The notes beneath the pieces were generated by a model that was given only the letters and a program-made list of their open reading frames with translations, was not told the DNA's origin and ran no database searches. DNA of 64,000 nt from Thermomonas brevis (GTDB lineage Bacteria; Pseudomonadota; Gammaproteobacteria; Xanthomonadales; Xanthomonadaceae), in contig NZ_CP060711.1 of NCBI RefSeq assembly GCF_014395425.1, positions 62,001 through 126,000 of the forward strand. The letters run 5' to 3'. Every line of letters begins with the position of its first letter. Within the stretch, counting starts at the first letter, position 1. Shown piece by piece: positions 41,001-49,171 of this stretch. The position numbers and the translations under genes were made by a program.

Positions 41001-41395
41001 GCACCGTCCTCGTCGTCGCCGCCCGTCGCGGCCAGTCGCTCCAGCAGCGGCAGCACTTCCTGCATGTAGTTGAGCTTGCTGACGAAGGCGTCGCTGCCGG
41101 CCCGCTGGGCGTGCTCGCGATGCTCGTTGTCGTCGAAATGGCTGACGATGGCGACAAATGGCGGCGCATCCTGCGCTTTTATCAGGCGGGTCGCCTGCAG
41201 GCCGCCCATTTCCGGCATCGCCAGGTCCATCAGCACCACGTCCGGGCGCAGCGACTCGGACCGGGCCACCGCCTCGATGCCGTTGGCGGCGGTGCCGGCG
41301 ATCTCGATCCACGGATGCTTGCGCATGTGGCGCAGCACCGCATTGATGAAGCCCTCGTGGTCGTCCACGAGCAGCACCTTGATCGTCTTGTACAT
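40997..41395 (-). CDS. Receiver-only response regulator between rpoN and fleQ
   Basis: The 132-residue product is a NarL-type receiver ([10 protein letters not shown] with D11/D12, phosphoacceptor D57 in [11 protein letters not shown]) without an output domain. It ends in an acidic tail. It overlaps rpoN by TGATG and fleQ by ATGA, so the three are made together. Xanthomonads have a similar gene at this place, but I know of no firm function; control of FleQ or of a kinase elsewhere is possible. A GTG three bases upstream is an alternative start. Confidence 0.85.
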   Translation of the reverse strand: MYKTIKVLLVDDHEGFINAVLRHMRKHPWIEIAGTAANGIEAVARSESLRPDVVLMDLAMPEMGGLQATRLIKAQDAPPFVAIVSHFDDNEHREHAQRAGSDAFVSKLNYMQEVLPLLERLAATGGDDEDGA

Positions 41396-42858
41396 CACGT
41401 CCGCCCCTGTTTCGTCCGTCCCTGTGCCACGCGCTCAGCCCATCCGCACCTGCGCGTCCGGCTTGCCCCCCGCGTGCGCGGGTTGCGCTCGCGCCGGCGC
41501 AGCCGGGCGGGCGCGATGGACAGTTGCTCACGATACTTCGCCACCGTGCGCCGCGCCACGCGGATCCCCTGCCGCGCCAGCATGGCAGCGATCACCTCGT
41601 CGCCCAGCGGCGCGTGCGCCGGCTCGTCCTCGATCAACCGCCGCACCATCGCCTTGATCGCCGTCCCGGACACCTCCGCGCCCTCCAGCCGCACCGCGAA
41701 CAGGCGCTTGAGCTCCAGCGTGCCGCGCGGGGTCTGGATGTACTTGCCGGTGGTGATGCGCGACACGGTGGATTCGTGGACGCCGATCTCCTCGGCCACT
41801 TCCTTGAGCGTGAGCGGGGCGATGGCCTCCTCGCCGCGCTCCAGAAAGGCCTGCTGGCGCGTCACCAGCACCCGCGCGGTCTTGAGCAGCGTCTCGTTGC
41901 GGATGCCGAGGCTGCGCAGCAGCCAGCGCGCTTCCTCCAGCAGGCCGCGCATGCCCTCGTGACCGGACGCCTGCTCGGCGTAGGCGCACAGGCGCAGCCG
42001 GGGCGCGCTGCGGGCGCTCAGCCGCACCTGCCAGCCGTCGGCGGCGCGCCAGGTGATGACGTCGGGCACGATGGCGGCGGTTTCCGGCTCCGGCGGCTGT
42101 TCCACCGGATGCGGCTGTAGCGACAGGATCAGCGCCACCGCGGCGGCCACGGCGTCCGGTGAAGATTTCAGCCGGGCCGCCAGCGCGGCGTGGTCGTGGC
42201 TGGCCAGCAGGTCCAGGTGCTCGCCGACGATCCGCAGCGCCAGGGCGCGCGCATCGCCGGCGGGCAGGGCGCGCAGCTGGGCCAGCAGGCATTCGCCGGG
42301 GTCGGCGGCGGCCATGCCCGGCCATTCGCCGTCCAGCAGCAGGCGCTGGCGCGCGTCCAGCAGGGTCTCGCAGGTGGCGTCAGGGAGGGCGTCCGCCAAC
42401 TGCGCCGCGCCCTGCCGGGCCAGCGCCTGCGGTTCCTCCTCCAGATAGCCGCGGTCGTCGCAGCGATCCAGCCAGTACGCGGCCATCGCCAGCTCGCGGG
42501 CGTCGCAGCGCAGTTGCAGCTGCTGCAACAGGCGCTGGCGCGGGTCGCTGGATTCGCCGGCGGCGATGCGGGCGGTGGCGTCGTCTTCGGCATCGCCGGC
42601 GTGGCCGCCGCCGGACAGGAACATGGGCTCCGGCAGTTCGTCCCAGGCGGCCGTTTCCTGCGCGGCGGTGTCGGCGTCGCTGGGTGGGGCGGATTCGTCT
42701 TCCTCGGTCTCCTGCTCCAGCAGGGGATTGCGCTCCAGGACCTGCTGCAGTTCCTGTTCGAGCTGCAGCGAAGTGACCTGCAGCAGGCGAATGGATTGCA
42801 GCAGCTGCGGGGTCAGCGTCATCGACTGCCCCATCTTGGCCTGCAAGCTCGCCTTCAT
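41395..42858 (-). CDS. rpoN: RpoN, sigma54 (flagellar-locus copy)
   Basis: The 487-residue factor has the Gln-rich region I ([18 protein letters not shown]), the acidic region II, the core-binding domain, the helix-turn-helix ([18 protein letters not shown]) and the RpoN box [10 protein letters not shown]. It would serve the sigma54 promoters listed here. Xanthomonads usually have a second rpoN elsewhere; this is the flagellar one (rpoN2 position). The end is odd: after [11 protein letters not shown] a ~30-residue basic tail follows. One extra G in the six-G run (41466-41471) would give an earlier stop at 41435. I start at MKASLQAKM, with AGGGGG upstream. Confidence 0.92.
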   Translation of the reverse strand: MKASLQAKMGQSMTLTPQLLQSIRLLQVTSLQLEQELQQVLERNPLLEQETEEDESAPPSDADTAAQETAAWDELPEPMFLSGGGHAGDAEDDATARIAAGESSDPRQRLLQQLQLRCDARELAMAAYWLDRCDDRGYLEEEPQALARQGAAQLADALPDATCETLLDARQRLLLDGEWPGMAAADPGECLLAQLRALPAGDARALALRIVGEHLDLLASHDHAALAARLKSSPDAVAAAVALILSLQPHPVEQPPEPETAAIVPDVITWRAADGWQVRLSARSAPRLRLCAYAEQASGHEGMRGLLEEARWLLRSLGIRNETLLKTARVLVTRQQAFLERGEEAIAPLTLKEVAEEIGVHESTVSRITTGKYIQTPRGTLELKRLFAVRLEGAEVSGTAIKAMVRRLIEDEPAHAPLGDEVIAAMLARQGIRVARRTVAKYREQLSIAPARLRRRERNPRTRGASRTRRCGWAERVAQGRTKQGRT

Positions 42859-43068
42859 TTCTGCCCCCTGCGGATACTGCCCTCGCTGGTCATCCGGCGT
42901 GGTGGAACCACCCCCGCGCAACTGCGCCTCGAGGGCAGTGTAAGGGTGAACTCGATGCAATGGCAGGGTTTCGGGGCGACGGAGTCGGAAAACCGTCACC
43001 TGCCGGAACAGCGCTCGACGCCAACCGCGGGGCGGACGGCAGGTTCTGAATGCGCTTTCCCGACGCGC

Positions 43069-43635
43069 TCAGGCACCCTCGGCGCGGGCGCGGCGGTTGG
43101 CGATCGCCCGCCGGTGCTGGCGGAACAGATGGCGCTCCAGCGCCGACGTGGCGGCCTCGGTCAGCGGGCCGAAGCGCAGCCACAGCTCGGCCCTGCCGCC
43201 CGATCCCGGCTCGCTGGCGATGACGGTGGCGGGCAGCTCCAGCGGTTCCGGCAGCCACGAGGTCGCCTGGATGCGGAACAGGCCGGTGCTGCCCTCGGCA
43301 TGCGGCGCGGCCACGGGCATGCGCGCGCCCAGCGCCGACCAACGTAGCGGCGTCAGCGGATCGGTGCGATCCTGCCGGAGCTTGGCACCGAGCAGGGTCA
43401 TCATCAGCTCCAGCCGGGCCTCGATCCGGCGCAGCGCGGGCGACAGCGGCGCGTCGTCTTCCTCGCCGCCGGTGTCCTCGATGGTGGCGATCGCGCGCAG
43501 GCAGGCTTCGGCGCGCACGCAGGCCGCTTCCGCCAGCACGTCGTCCACCGGCTGCGCGACGAAGGCCGCGCGCTGCGTTTCCTCGCAAGACAGGGATTCG
43601 CCGAACAGCACTGCGTCGGCGGCGTCGCGGTTCAT
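43069..43635 (-). CDS. PilZ-like flagellar-locus protein
   Basis: The 188-residue product has a helical N-terminal half (AEAACVRAEACLRAIATIED, IEARLELMMTLLGAKLR) and a C-terminal beta-rich part ending in a long basic helix (ALERHLFRQHRRAIANRR). The layout and position between fliT and rpoN match PilZ-family genes of xanthomonad flagellar loci. I do not see the RxxxR and D/NxSxxG motifs needed to bind cyclic di-GMP, so it may be a degenerate, non-binding PilZ. Its ATGA start overlaps the gene upstream. The 210 bases after it, before rpoN, hold no clear promoter. Confidence 0.55.
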   Translation of the reverse strand: MNRDAADAVLFGESLSCEETQRAAFVAQPVDDVLAEAACVRAEACLRAIATIEDTGGEEDDAPLSPALRRIEARLELMMTLLGAKLRQDRTDPLTPLRWSALGARMPVAAPHAEGSTGLFRIQATSWLPEPLELPATVIASEPGSGGRAELWLRFGPLTEAATSALERHLFRQHRRAIANRRARAEGA

Positions 43636-43943
43636 CCCATCGCCTGCAGATAGGCGCTGGCGCCCCGCTGGTGGCGCTGGAGCTGCTGCAACTGGTCGGC
43701 GACCTGGTCGCGCAGCACCCCGAGTTCGCCCAGCAGCTCCTGCTGGCGTTCGGCCAGGCCGCGCCAGGCCTGGACCTGGCGGGGATCGAGCAGGGAGGCC
43801 TCGTGCGCCGGCAGCGCCTGGCGGACCGCGCGGTCGTGCGCTTCGAGCAGGGCCAGCGCCGCGTCCAGATCGGTCTGACCCAAGGCTTTGCGCAGCGCCT
43901 CGACGGGCAGCGGCGGCGGGGCGTCGGCGGCGTAGTCGGTCAC
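43632..43943 (-). CDS. FliT-like flagellar chaperone
   Basis: The 103-residue product is short, helical and Gln/Leu/Ala-rich (LRDQVADQLQQLQRHQRGAS), as in FliT-type export chaperones, which hold the cap protein FliD. I choose the GTG that overlaps the fliS stop (GTGA) with GGAG upstream, rather than the ATG 30 bases earlier that lies within fliS. Sequence conservation is low and the call depends on position after fliS. Confidence 0.65.
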   Translation of the reverse strand: MTDYAADAPPPLPVEALRKALGQTDLDAALALLEAHDRAVRQALPAHEASLLDPRQVQAWRGLAERQQELLGELGVLRDQVADQLQQLQRHQRGASAYLQAMG

Positions 43944-44332
43944 TTGCTCCGCTCCGGATCGATCGCCAGCCACGCTTCCTCGATGTCGGCGAACAGACGG
44001 TCGACTTCCTTCAGCTTCCCCGCGTCGTTGTGCAGGTTGCCCTCGAACAGTCGACGCTGCGAATAGTCGTACAGCGACGCCAGCCCGGCGGCGATGTCGC
44101 CGCCCGCCTTGTGGTCGAGCGAACCGTCCAGCTGGCCGATGATCATGCTGGCTTCGCTGATGGCCTGTCCCTTGCGCGCCACGTCGCCGACGTCCATGCA
44201 GGCCTGCGCCAGCTTCAGGCGCTCGCGCACGCCGGCCAGCATCAGCGCCACCAGGCGATGGGGACTGGCATCCAGCACCGCGCTGCTGACGGCGGTCTGG
44301 CGGTAGTGCTGGGCAGAAGCGCGTGCGTTCAT
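43940..44332 (-). CDS. fliS: FliS, flagellin export chaperone
   Basis: The 130-residue product has the FliS signature near its start (QHYRQTAVSSAVLDASPHRLVALMLAG) and the helical layout of the family (SEASMIIGQLDGSLD, LYDYSQRRLFEGNL). FliS holds the flagellin C-terminus before export. It lies 27 bases after fliD. Confidence 0.94.
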   Translation of the reverse strand: MNARASAQHYRQTAVSSAVLDASPHRLVALMLAGVRERLKLAQACMDVGDVARKGQAISEASMIIGQLDGSLDHKAGGDIAAGLASLYDYSQRRLFEGNLHNDAGKLKEVDRLFADIEEAWLAIDPERSK

Positions 44333-44359
44333 GGCGGTTGTCGGTGGGATTGGGGGACT

Positions 44360-45694
44360 TTAGGAAGAGGTGCCGAGGTGCTGTGAGATGTAGCTGGAAG
44401 TGCCCTGCAGTTGCGCCATCATCGTGTCGAGGGCGGTGAAGCGGGCGCGATAGGCTTTTTCCAGCCGCTCCATGCGGGCGTCGAGGTCGGTGCGCTGCTG
44501 GGTGATCGACTTCTGCCGGTCGGCCAGGCTCTTGCTGCGGTTGGACAGCATGCCGTCGTCGCCGATGTAGTTCTGGAGCAGGCCGCGCATGTTCTTGCCG
44601 AACTCGGCGTCGTCTCCCAGCAAATTCTTGACCGCGCTGGGGTTGGTGGCGATGGCGCTGTCGAACTTGCTGCCGTCCAGACTCAGCGTCCCGTCCACCG
44701 CGGTCTTCAGGCCGAGCTTGGCGAAATCGGCATAGCTGTTGCTGATCGCGTTGCGCATCGAGGCCATGATCGCGCGCGGGGTGGCGTCGCCGCTCAGCGC
44801 GCCGGCCGTCGCGTTTTCGCCGCCGGCGGCGCTCTGCTTGCGCATCGCGTTCATGGCGGCGTTGTAGGCGGTGATGAAGCCCTGCAGCGTGTCCTTCAGC
44901 GACGCGGGATCGGCGCCCACGTCCAGGCTGAAGCCCGTGCCCGGCTTGGCCTTGGTCAGGTCCAGGGTGACGCCGTCGATCAGGTCGGTGAGGTGGTTGG
45001 ACGAAGAGGTGCGGGTGATGCCGTCCACGGTGACCACCGCGTCCTGCGCGGCCGACAGCTGGGTCAGGGTGCCGCCGCTGGTCGCAAGCACCGACAGCCC
45101 GCCGTTGCCGCCGCTGGCGCCGATGCTCAGCGCGCCGGCGCTGCCGGTCTTGTCGGAGGTCAGGGTCAGCACGTCGCCGTCGTCGCCGTGCACGATGGTG
45201 GCGGTCACGCCCTTGCCGGCGGCCTGCTTGTTGATGGCGTCGCGGATGTTGGCCAGGGTGCCCTTGCCGGACTCGATGACGACGTTGAACGCCGTGCCGC
45301 CGCCGACCTGGAAAGTCAGCGTGCCGTCGCCCACCTGGGTGGCGCTGGCGACCGCCGCCGATTGCAGCTTGTGGGCGGTGGCGAGCGCTTCCACGGTGAC
45401 CGAATAGTTGCCCACCGTGGCCTTGGAGGTAGCGCTGGCGGTGAAGCCGGCATCGGTGCCGACCGTGGCCTTGCGGCCCGGCAGGCCGCCATCGGCCTTG
45501 AACTTGTCCAGCGCGGTGCTCAGGCTCGACATCGCCGAGGTGATGGAGCCGAACGCGGAAATCTGCGCCTTGGTGGTGGATTCCAGCGCATTCAGGCGAT
45601 CGTCCGCAGGCTTGCGGTCTGCCGCGACCAATCCGGAGACGATGCTCTCGACATTGAGCCCGGAGCCGATACCGGCACTGGTAAGCGTGGCCAT
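44360..45694 (-). CDS. fliD: FliD, filament cap protein
   Basis: The 444-residue product has the conserved N-terminus (GIGSGLNVESIVSGLVAADR), a variable middle rich in Gly/Ser/Thr and the C-terminal D0 coiled coil (RTDLDARMERLEKAYRARFT, TMMAQLQGTSSYISQHL). FliD forms the cap under which flagellin polymerises. Confidence 0.95.
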   Translation of the reverse strand: MATLTSAGIGSGLNVESIVSGLVAADRKPADDRLNALESTTKAQISAFGSITSAMSSLSTALDKFKADGGLPGRKATVGTDAGFTASATSKATVGNYSVTVEALATAHKLQSAAVASATQVGDGTLTFQVGGGTAFNVVIESGKGTLANIRDAINKQAAGKGVTATIVHGDDGDVLTLTSDKTGSAGALSIGASGGNGGLSVLATSGGTLTQLSAAQDAVVTVDGITRTSSSNHLTDLIDGVTLDLTKAKPGTGFSLDVGADPASLKDTLQGFITAYNAAMNAMRKQSAAGGENATAGALSGDATPRAIMASMRNAISNSYADFAKLGLKTAVDGTLSLDGSKFDSAIATNPSAVKNLLGDDAEFGKNMRGLLQNYIGDDGMLSNRSKSLADRQKSITQQRTDLDARMERLEKAYRARFTALDTMMAQLQGTSSYISQHLGTSS

Positions 45695-45739
45695 CTTGCC
45701 TCCTCGGAGCTACCGACGCCCCGTCAATTCCTGAACCGC

Positions 45740-45756
45740 ATGCAATGTTCGTGCTA
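45740..45756 (-). promoter_or_regulatory. Possible sigma54 promoter of fliD
   Basis: TAGCAC-GAACA-TTGCAT matches the sigma54 consensus except that the first G of the near-invariant -24 GG is A. Spacing and the -12 half are perfect, and the site lies 46 bases before fliD. The mismatch may make it weak or inactive. Confidence 0.45.
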
Positions 45757-45818
45757 TGCCTGTAACGGCGCGCGCCGTCCGATCTTGAGCGCGCCGCGGC
45801 CTTGGGACCATGCGCCGT

Positions 45819-46210
45819 TCAGGCTTTCTGGTCAAGCAGGCCGGTGCCGGTATCCGCCAGCCTGCGCGCCACCGCCAGTGCGGCCTCGTCGGGAATCTGG
45901 AGGATGGTTTCGCCGGTGTCGGAATCGACCACCGACACCACCACGCGGCGCAGATCCTCGTCCACGCGGAACTTCAGGTTGGTCTGCACGCGGGATTCGG
46001 CCAGCGTCGCCTCGATCTGCTTCTGCAATTCGCTAGGCGTGGTGCTTTTCTGGGGCGGCGGTGGCGGTTCTGCCTGCGCATCCCGGGCGGGGAGGTGCCG
46101 GATGGTGCGGAAGGACCGCCGGAAACCGGACGCGGCGAAGCCTCGGCGCCATGCGTCGAGGCGGGAAGTGCGCCGCTGGGCGAAGCACTGATGGGCGTGA
46201 TGTTGGACAT
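45819..46210 (-). pseudogene. flaG: FlaG-family protein, split by a one-base frameshift
   Basis: FlaG is a small protein encoded between flagellin and cap genes and affects filament length. The N-terminal part (MSNITPISASPSGALPAS, start at 46210) and the conserved C-terminal part (SELQKQIEATLAESRVQTNL, then LKFRVDEDLRRVVVSVVD and TGETILQIPDEAALAVARRL) lie in different frames. Adding one base in the GC-rich stretch 46082-46092 (runs of CCC, GGG and GGGG) restores one frame, reading ...SGTSPARDAQAEPPPPPQK. The missing base has the same sign as in fliN. Either a sequencing undercall or a real lesion. Confidence 0.8.
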
Positions 46211-46236
46211 GACGGCTCATCAATTTGAAGCCGTTC

Positions 46237-46262
46237 GGGGAGGCCGGCGAACCGGCCGCCCC
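46237..46262 (-). other. Strong UUCG-loop hairpin between fliC and flaG
   Basis: On the minus strand GGGGCGGCCGG-TTCG-CCGGCCTCCCC folds into an 11-position stem with one mismatch and a stable UUCG loop, 19 bases after the fliC stop. There is no T run, so it is more likely an mRNA-stabilising 3' structure or a weak terminator than a strong terminator. Confidence 0.6.
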
Positions 46263-46281
46263 GACGGGGAAAACCAGAGGA

Positions 46282-47166
46282 TCAACGCAACAGGCTGAGC
46301 ACGTTCTGCGGCGCCTGGTTGGCCTGGGCCAGCATCGCGGTGCCTGCCTGGGTCAGGATCTGCGTGCGGGTCAGGTTGGCCGTTTCCGCGGCGAAGTCCG
46401 TGTCCATGATGCGGCTGCGGGCGGCGGAGATGTTCTCGACCGAGATCTGCAGCGTGCTGATCACCGACTCGAAGCGGTTCTGGGCCGCACCGTAGGTGGC
46501 GCGCTCGGCGTTCAGCTTGTCCAGCGCCACGTCGATGTCCTTGATCGCGGCCTTGGCGGCGACTGCGGTGCTGCCGGTGATGGCGGAGGCGGAACCGGTG
46601 ATCGTCGCGATCACGGCGTCGGTGCCGGTCGCGCTGCTCAGGCTGCCGCTGGTGCCGGCGGTGCCGCCGGACAGCTTGCTGCGGGCGATGCTGACGGTGT
46701 CGTTCGAGGTGGTGCCGGCGCCGACCTGGAAGTCGAACGCGGAGGAACCGGTGAACAGCTTGGTGCTGTTGAAGGTGGTGCCGTTGACCACGCGGCCGAT
46801 TTCGTCCTGCAACTGCTTGAACTCGGCCTGCAGATTGGTGCGGTCGTCCGAGCTGTTGGTGGCGTTGGCGGACTGGACGGCCAGCTCGCGCATGCGCTGC
46901 AGCGAGTCGCCGATCTTGCCCAGCGCGCCTTCGGCGGTCTGCGCCAGCGAGATGCCGTCGTTGGCGTTGCGGATGGCGACGTTGGAACCGCGGATCTGCG
47001 CGTTCATGCGCTCGGCGATGGCGAGGCCGGCGGCGTCGTCCTTGGCGCTGTTGACGCGCAGGCCCGAGGACAGGCGCTGGATCGAGGTGGACAGGCCGAG
47101 ATTGCTGGCGTACAGGTTGCGCTGGGTGTTCAGCGACATCAGATTGGTATTGACGCTATTAGCCAT
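46282..47166 (-). CDS. fliC: FliC, flagellin
   Basis: The 294-residue flagellin has the conserved D0/D1 ends (SLNTQRNLYASNLGLSTSIQ; SSGLRVNSAKDDAAGLAIAE; at the end MDTDFAAETANLTRTQIL and QANQAPQNVLSLLR). The central variable part is short and Ser/Thr/Gly/Ala-rich, offering many possible O-glycosylation sites. It is the only flagellin gene in the window. I start at MANSVNTNL, with AGGAG ten bases upstream; the long in-frame upstream extension has no flagellin features. The next gene on the other side is the divergent glycan operon. Confidence 0.97.
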   Translation of the reverse strand: MANSVNTNLMSLNTQRNLYASNLGLSTSIQRLSSGLRVNSAKDDAAGLAIAERMNAQIRGSNVAIRNANDGISLAQTAEGALGKIGDSLQRMRELAVQSANATNSSDDRTNLQAEFKQLQDEIGRVVNGTTFNSTKLFTGSSAFDFQVGAGTTSNDTVSIARSKLSGGTAGTSGSLSSATGTDAVIATITGSASAITGSTAVAAKAAIKDIDVALDKLNAERATYGAAQNRFESVISTLQISVENISAARSRIMDTDFAAETANLTRTQILTQAGTAMLAQANQAPQNVLSLLR

Positions 47167-47263
47167 GGTGCTTGCTCCTGAAGTAGTGTCCGGCGGGGAG
47201 GATTTTTTGCCGGGGTTACCGCAGAAGATGCCGTTCTGGTGGCCCCGTCCTCTGCTGGACTCG

Positions 47264-47290
47264 GTAACGGCGTTGCACCAACCGCCTTGA
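47264..47290 (-). promoter_or_regulatory. Probable sigma28 promoter of fliC
   Basis: TCAAGGCG is followed after exactly 11 bases by GCCGTTAC. Against consensus the -35 is weak, but TCAAG and CCGTTA at this spacing are the same as in the two other sigma28 sites of the window (cheY and STAS groups). The predicted start is about 90 bases before fliC. Confidence 0.5.
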
Positions 47291-47442
47291 GCCGGCTTGG
47301 AGGCGAAGTTGCGGTTTTGCGACCCTTGCCGCAGAAATAAAAAAATTCCTGTGAATGCCCTAAAGTTTCCCGAACGGGCGCGGCCACCGCCCGGATGCCG
47401 GATCCGTCCGGCGCCCGGCCGGGCGCGGTGGCGCATCCCGAA

Positions 47443-47459
47443 CGGCATGCGTCTTGCTT
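47443..47459 (+). promoter_or_regulatory. Sigma54 promoter of the glycan operon
   Basis: CGGCAT-GCGTC-TTGCTT has the invariant GG and GC at correct spacing and fits the -24/-12 consensus (T/C GGCA C/T, then TTGC A/T). It points at the LicD-type gene, whose start is 78 bases further on. This would put the whole LicD to acyltransferase operon under RpoN and probably FleQ. Confidence 0.72.
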
Positions 47460-47536
47460 GATAATCGCGAAGCCATACTGGCCGCGGCGGGCAGGCTGCG
47501 CGCCCGGATGCATCCACTTCGGACAAGGGGAACCAC

Positions 47537-49171
47537 ATGCGGGTCAAGACCATCGACTGGGAACGCTTGCCCCGGATTGATCGCCTGCTCCGCGAGCAAC
47601 GCTACGAGGAACTGGAAACCGTACTGGCGGAGCACTCCAGCCAGGATCTGCTGAGCGACGAAGCCTTGATGGCCGCACGCGCAATGAACCTGGCGCCCAC
47701 CGTGATCTACCTGGCCACGCTGGGCATCGAGAACCTGCCGGCGCCGGGCCAGCGAGCCATGTGGATGGAGGTGTACCGCACGCTGGGCAGAAAGGCGCCT
47801 ACCGAGGGATTCCTGGCGCTGCCCAAGCGGCTGCCGGCTCGTTGGGTGGCGCAGAACGCCATTTCCGGGAGGAAGCCGGATCTGGCCACGCTGCGCCAGT
47901 GCAAGGGGAAACTGCATGACTGGCGCGACGCCTTCGAACTGGCGGTCGACCAAGGGCATTACGAACTGCTGGAATGCATGACGTCGCACCTGCTGGCGCA
48001 GGCCACCTCCGTCGACGATTGGCTGGAACTGGCGGGCATGCTCATGGAGCGGGACTCCATGCTGAACACCAGGATCGACATGCTGCCGCTCGCGCGCAGC
48101 CTGCTGCGCATCTGCAAGCGGCTCCCGGACCGCGGATTGATGTACACCCGCACCATGCTGGCGTTGAAGGCCGCGAATTATTTCCGGCTCGGAGGCGCGA
48201 ACGCGCAGGCCATCGCTGCCGCGGAGTTCATCTCCGATCCCGACCATCAATTGCTCAAGATGATCCTGATCTCCGAGGCGTACTGCCATCTGGGCGACCT
48301 GCCGCGCAGCATCGAATGGATCGACCGCTTGCTGCGCGCCGCCGCGACGCAGCCCAAGCACGCGGACGAAATCAGGATCTGGTACGAAAAGAACGACAGG
48401 CTCAAGGAACAGGCATCCAGCTTCAATCCGGAGAGCGCGGGCGAGGCGCTGGTGGCGTTGCAACGCCTGCTTGACCGCAGCGGCCACAAGGCTTTCCTCG
48501 TCTCCGGCACCTTGCTGGGCTACGCGCGCGAAGGCCGGCTGCTGGCCCACGACAAGGACATCGACGTCGGCGTCATGAACTGGGAAAGCCAGTTCGACAT
48601 CGTCATGGCGCTTGCCGAGAGCGACCAGTTCGCCCTGAACACCCGCACCATGGTCGGCGCGCAGACGTACGCGCTGGTGGTGCTGCACCTTCCCACCGGC
48701 ATCACCATCGACGTCTTTCTGTATCACCCCGAAGGCGACAAGCTGGTCACCGGCGTGCAGAGCCAATTCGGCTATTTGCAGAAGTTCGCGTTCACGCCGT
48801 TCGGCCTCGAGCAGGTGGATTTCCTTGGCATCAAGGTCTACGTCCCGGACGATGTGGATCGCAACCTGACCGAGAACTTCGGCGCAGGCTGGCGCACCCC
48901 GGACCCGGGGTACCTCTCGCACCTCGAATCGCCGTCCACGATGGACGTGGGCGGGCTGGTATACCAACTCGTCGGACGCCAGAACTGCCTCATGGCCATC
49001 CAGAGAGGCAAGCCGGACAAGCTTCTGCGCGCACTGACGCTGCTTGAGCGGGTGCAGGGCGAACCCTGCGGAATGAAGCCCGACCTGGTGGAGGGCCTGC
49101 GCCGACTGGGCATGGACTTCCCGCAGTCTCCCGTTGCCAGCGGGCCGGAGCAGGCGGAGGCCGCGGCATGA
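47537..49171 (+). CDS. LicD/fukutin-type phosphotransferase with helical N-terminal domain
   Basis: The 544-residue product has a ~300-residue helical N-terminal part (for example RIDRLLREQRYEELETVL) and a C-terminal LicD/fukutin-type nucleotidyltransferase-fold domain. Its signature is SGTLLGYAREGRLL (from ~323) with the metal-binding DKDIDVG (from ~339). LicD enzymes move phosphocholine, and fukutin and FKRP move ribitol-5-phosphate from CDP-ribitol. The next gene makes CDP-ribitol and no choline genes are seen, so ribitol-phosphate transfer is the better guess. The gene is divergent from fliC. A helical extension could bind the flagellin acceptor, but that is inference. Confidence 0.8.
   Translation: MRVKTIDWERLPRIDRLLREQRYEELETVLAEHSSQDLLSDEALMAARAMNLAPTVIYLATLGIENLPAPGQRAMWMEVYRTLGRKAPTEGFLALPKRLPARWVAQNAISGRKPDLATLRQCKGKLHDWRDAFELAVDQGHYELLECMTSHLLAQATSVDDWLELAGMLMERDSMLNTRIDMLPLARSLLRICKRLPDRGLMYTRTMLALKAANYFRLGGANAQAIAAAEFISDPDHQLLKMILISEAYCHLGDLPRSIEWIDRLLRAAATQPKHADEIRIWYEKNDRLKEQASSFNPESAGEALVALQRLLDRSGHKAFLVSGTLLGYAREGRLLAHDKDIDVGVMNWESQFDIVMALAESDQFALNTRTMVGAQTYALVVLHLPTGITIDVFLYHPEGDKLVTGVQSQFGYLQKFAFTPFGLEQVDFLGIKVYVPDDVDRNLTENFGAGWRTPDPGYLSHLESPSTMDVGGLVYQLVGRQNCLMAIQRGKPDKLLRALTLLERVQGEPCGMKPDLVEGLRRLGMDFPQSPVASGPEQAEAAA

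Larger units (their letters stand above)
47167..47536. other. fliC/glycan-operon divergent intergenic region
   Basis: This 370-base stretch holds no gene. It contains a probable sigma28 promoter for fliC, an A/T-rich tract (about 47334-47350) and a sigma54 promoter for the plus-strand operon (47443-47459). It also has TAAAGTTT on the plus strand at 47361-47368, a perfect FliA -35 half with no acceptable -10 at 11 bases. The fliC leader would be about 90 bases. Confidence 0.7.

Noticed and set aside
47361..47388. TAAAGTTT on the plus strand as a sigma28 promoter for the LicD operon
   Set aside because: The -35 half is perfect, but the sequence 11 bases on (GCGGCCAC) matches the -10 at only about half its positions. 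The sigma54 site at 47443 is a much better candidate.
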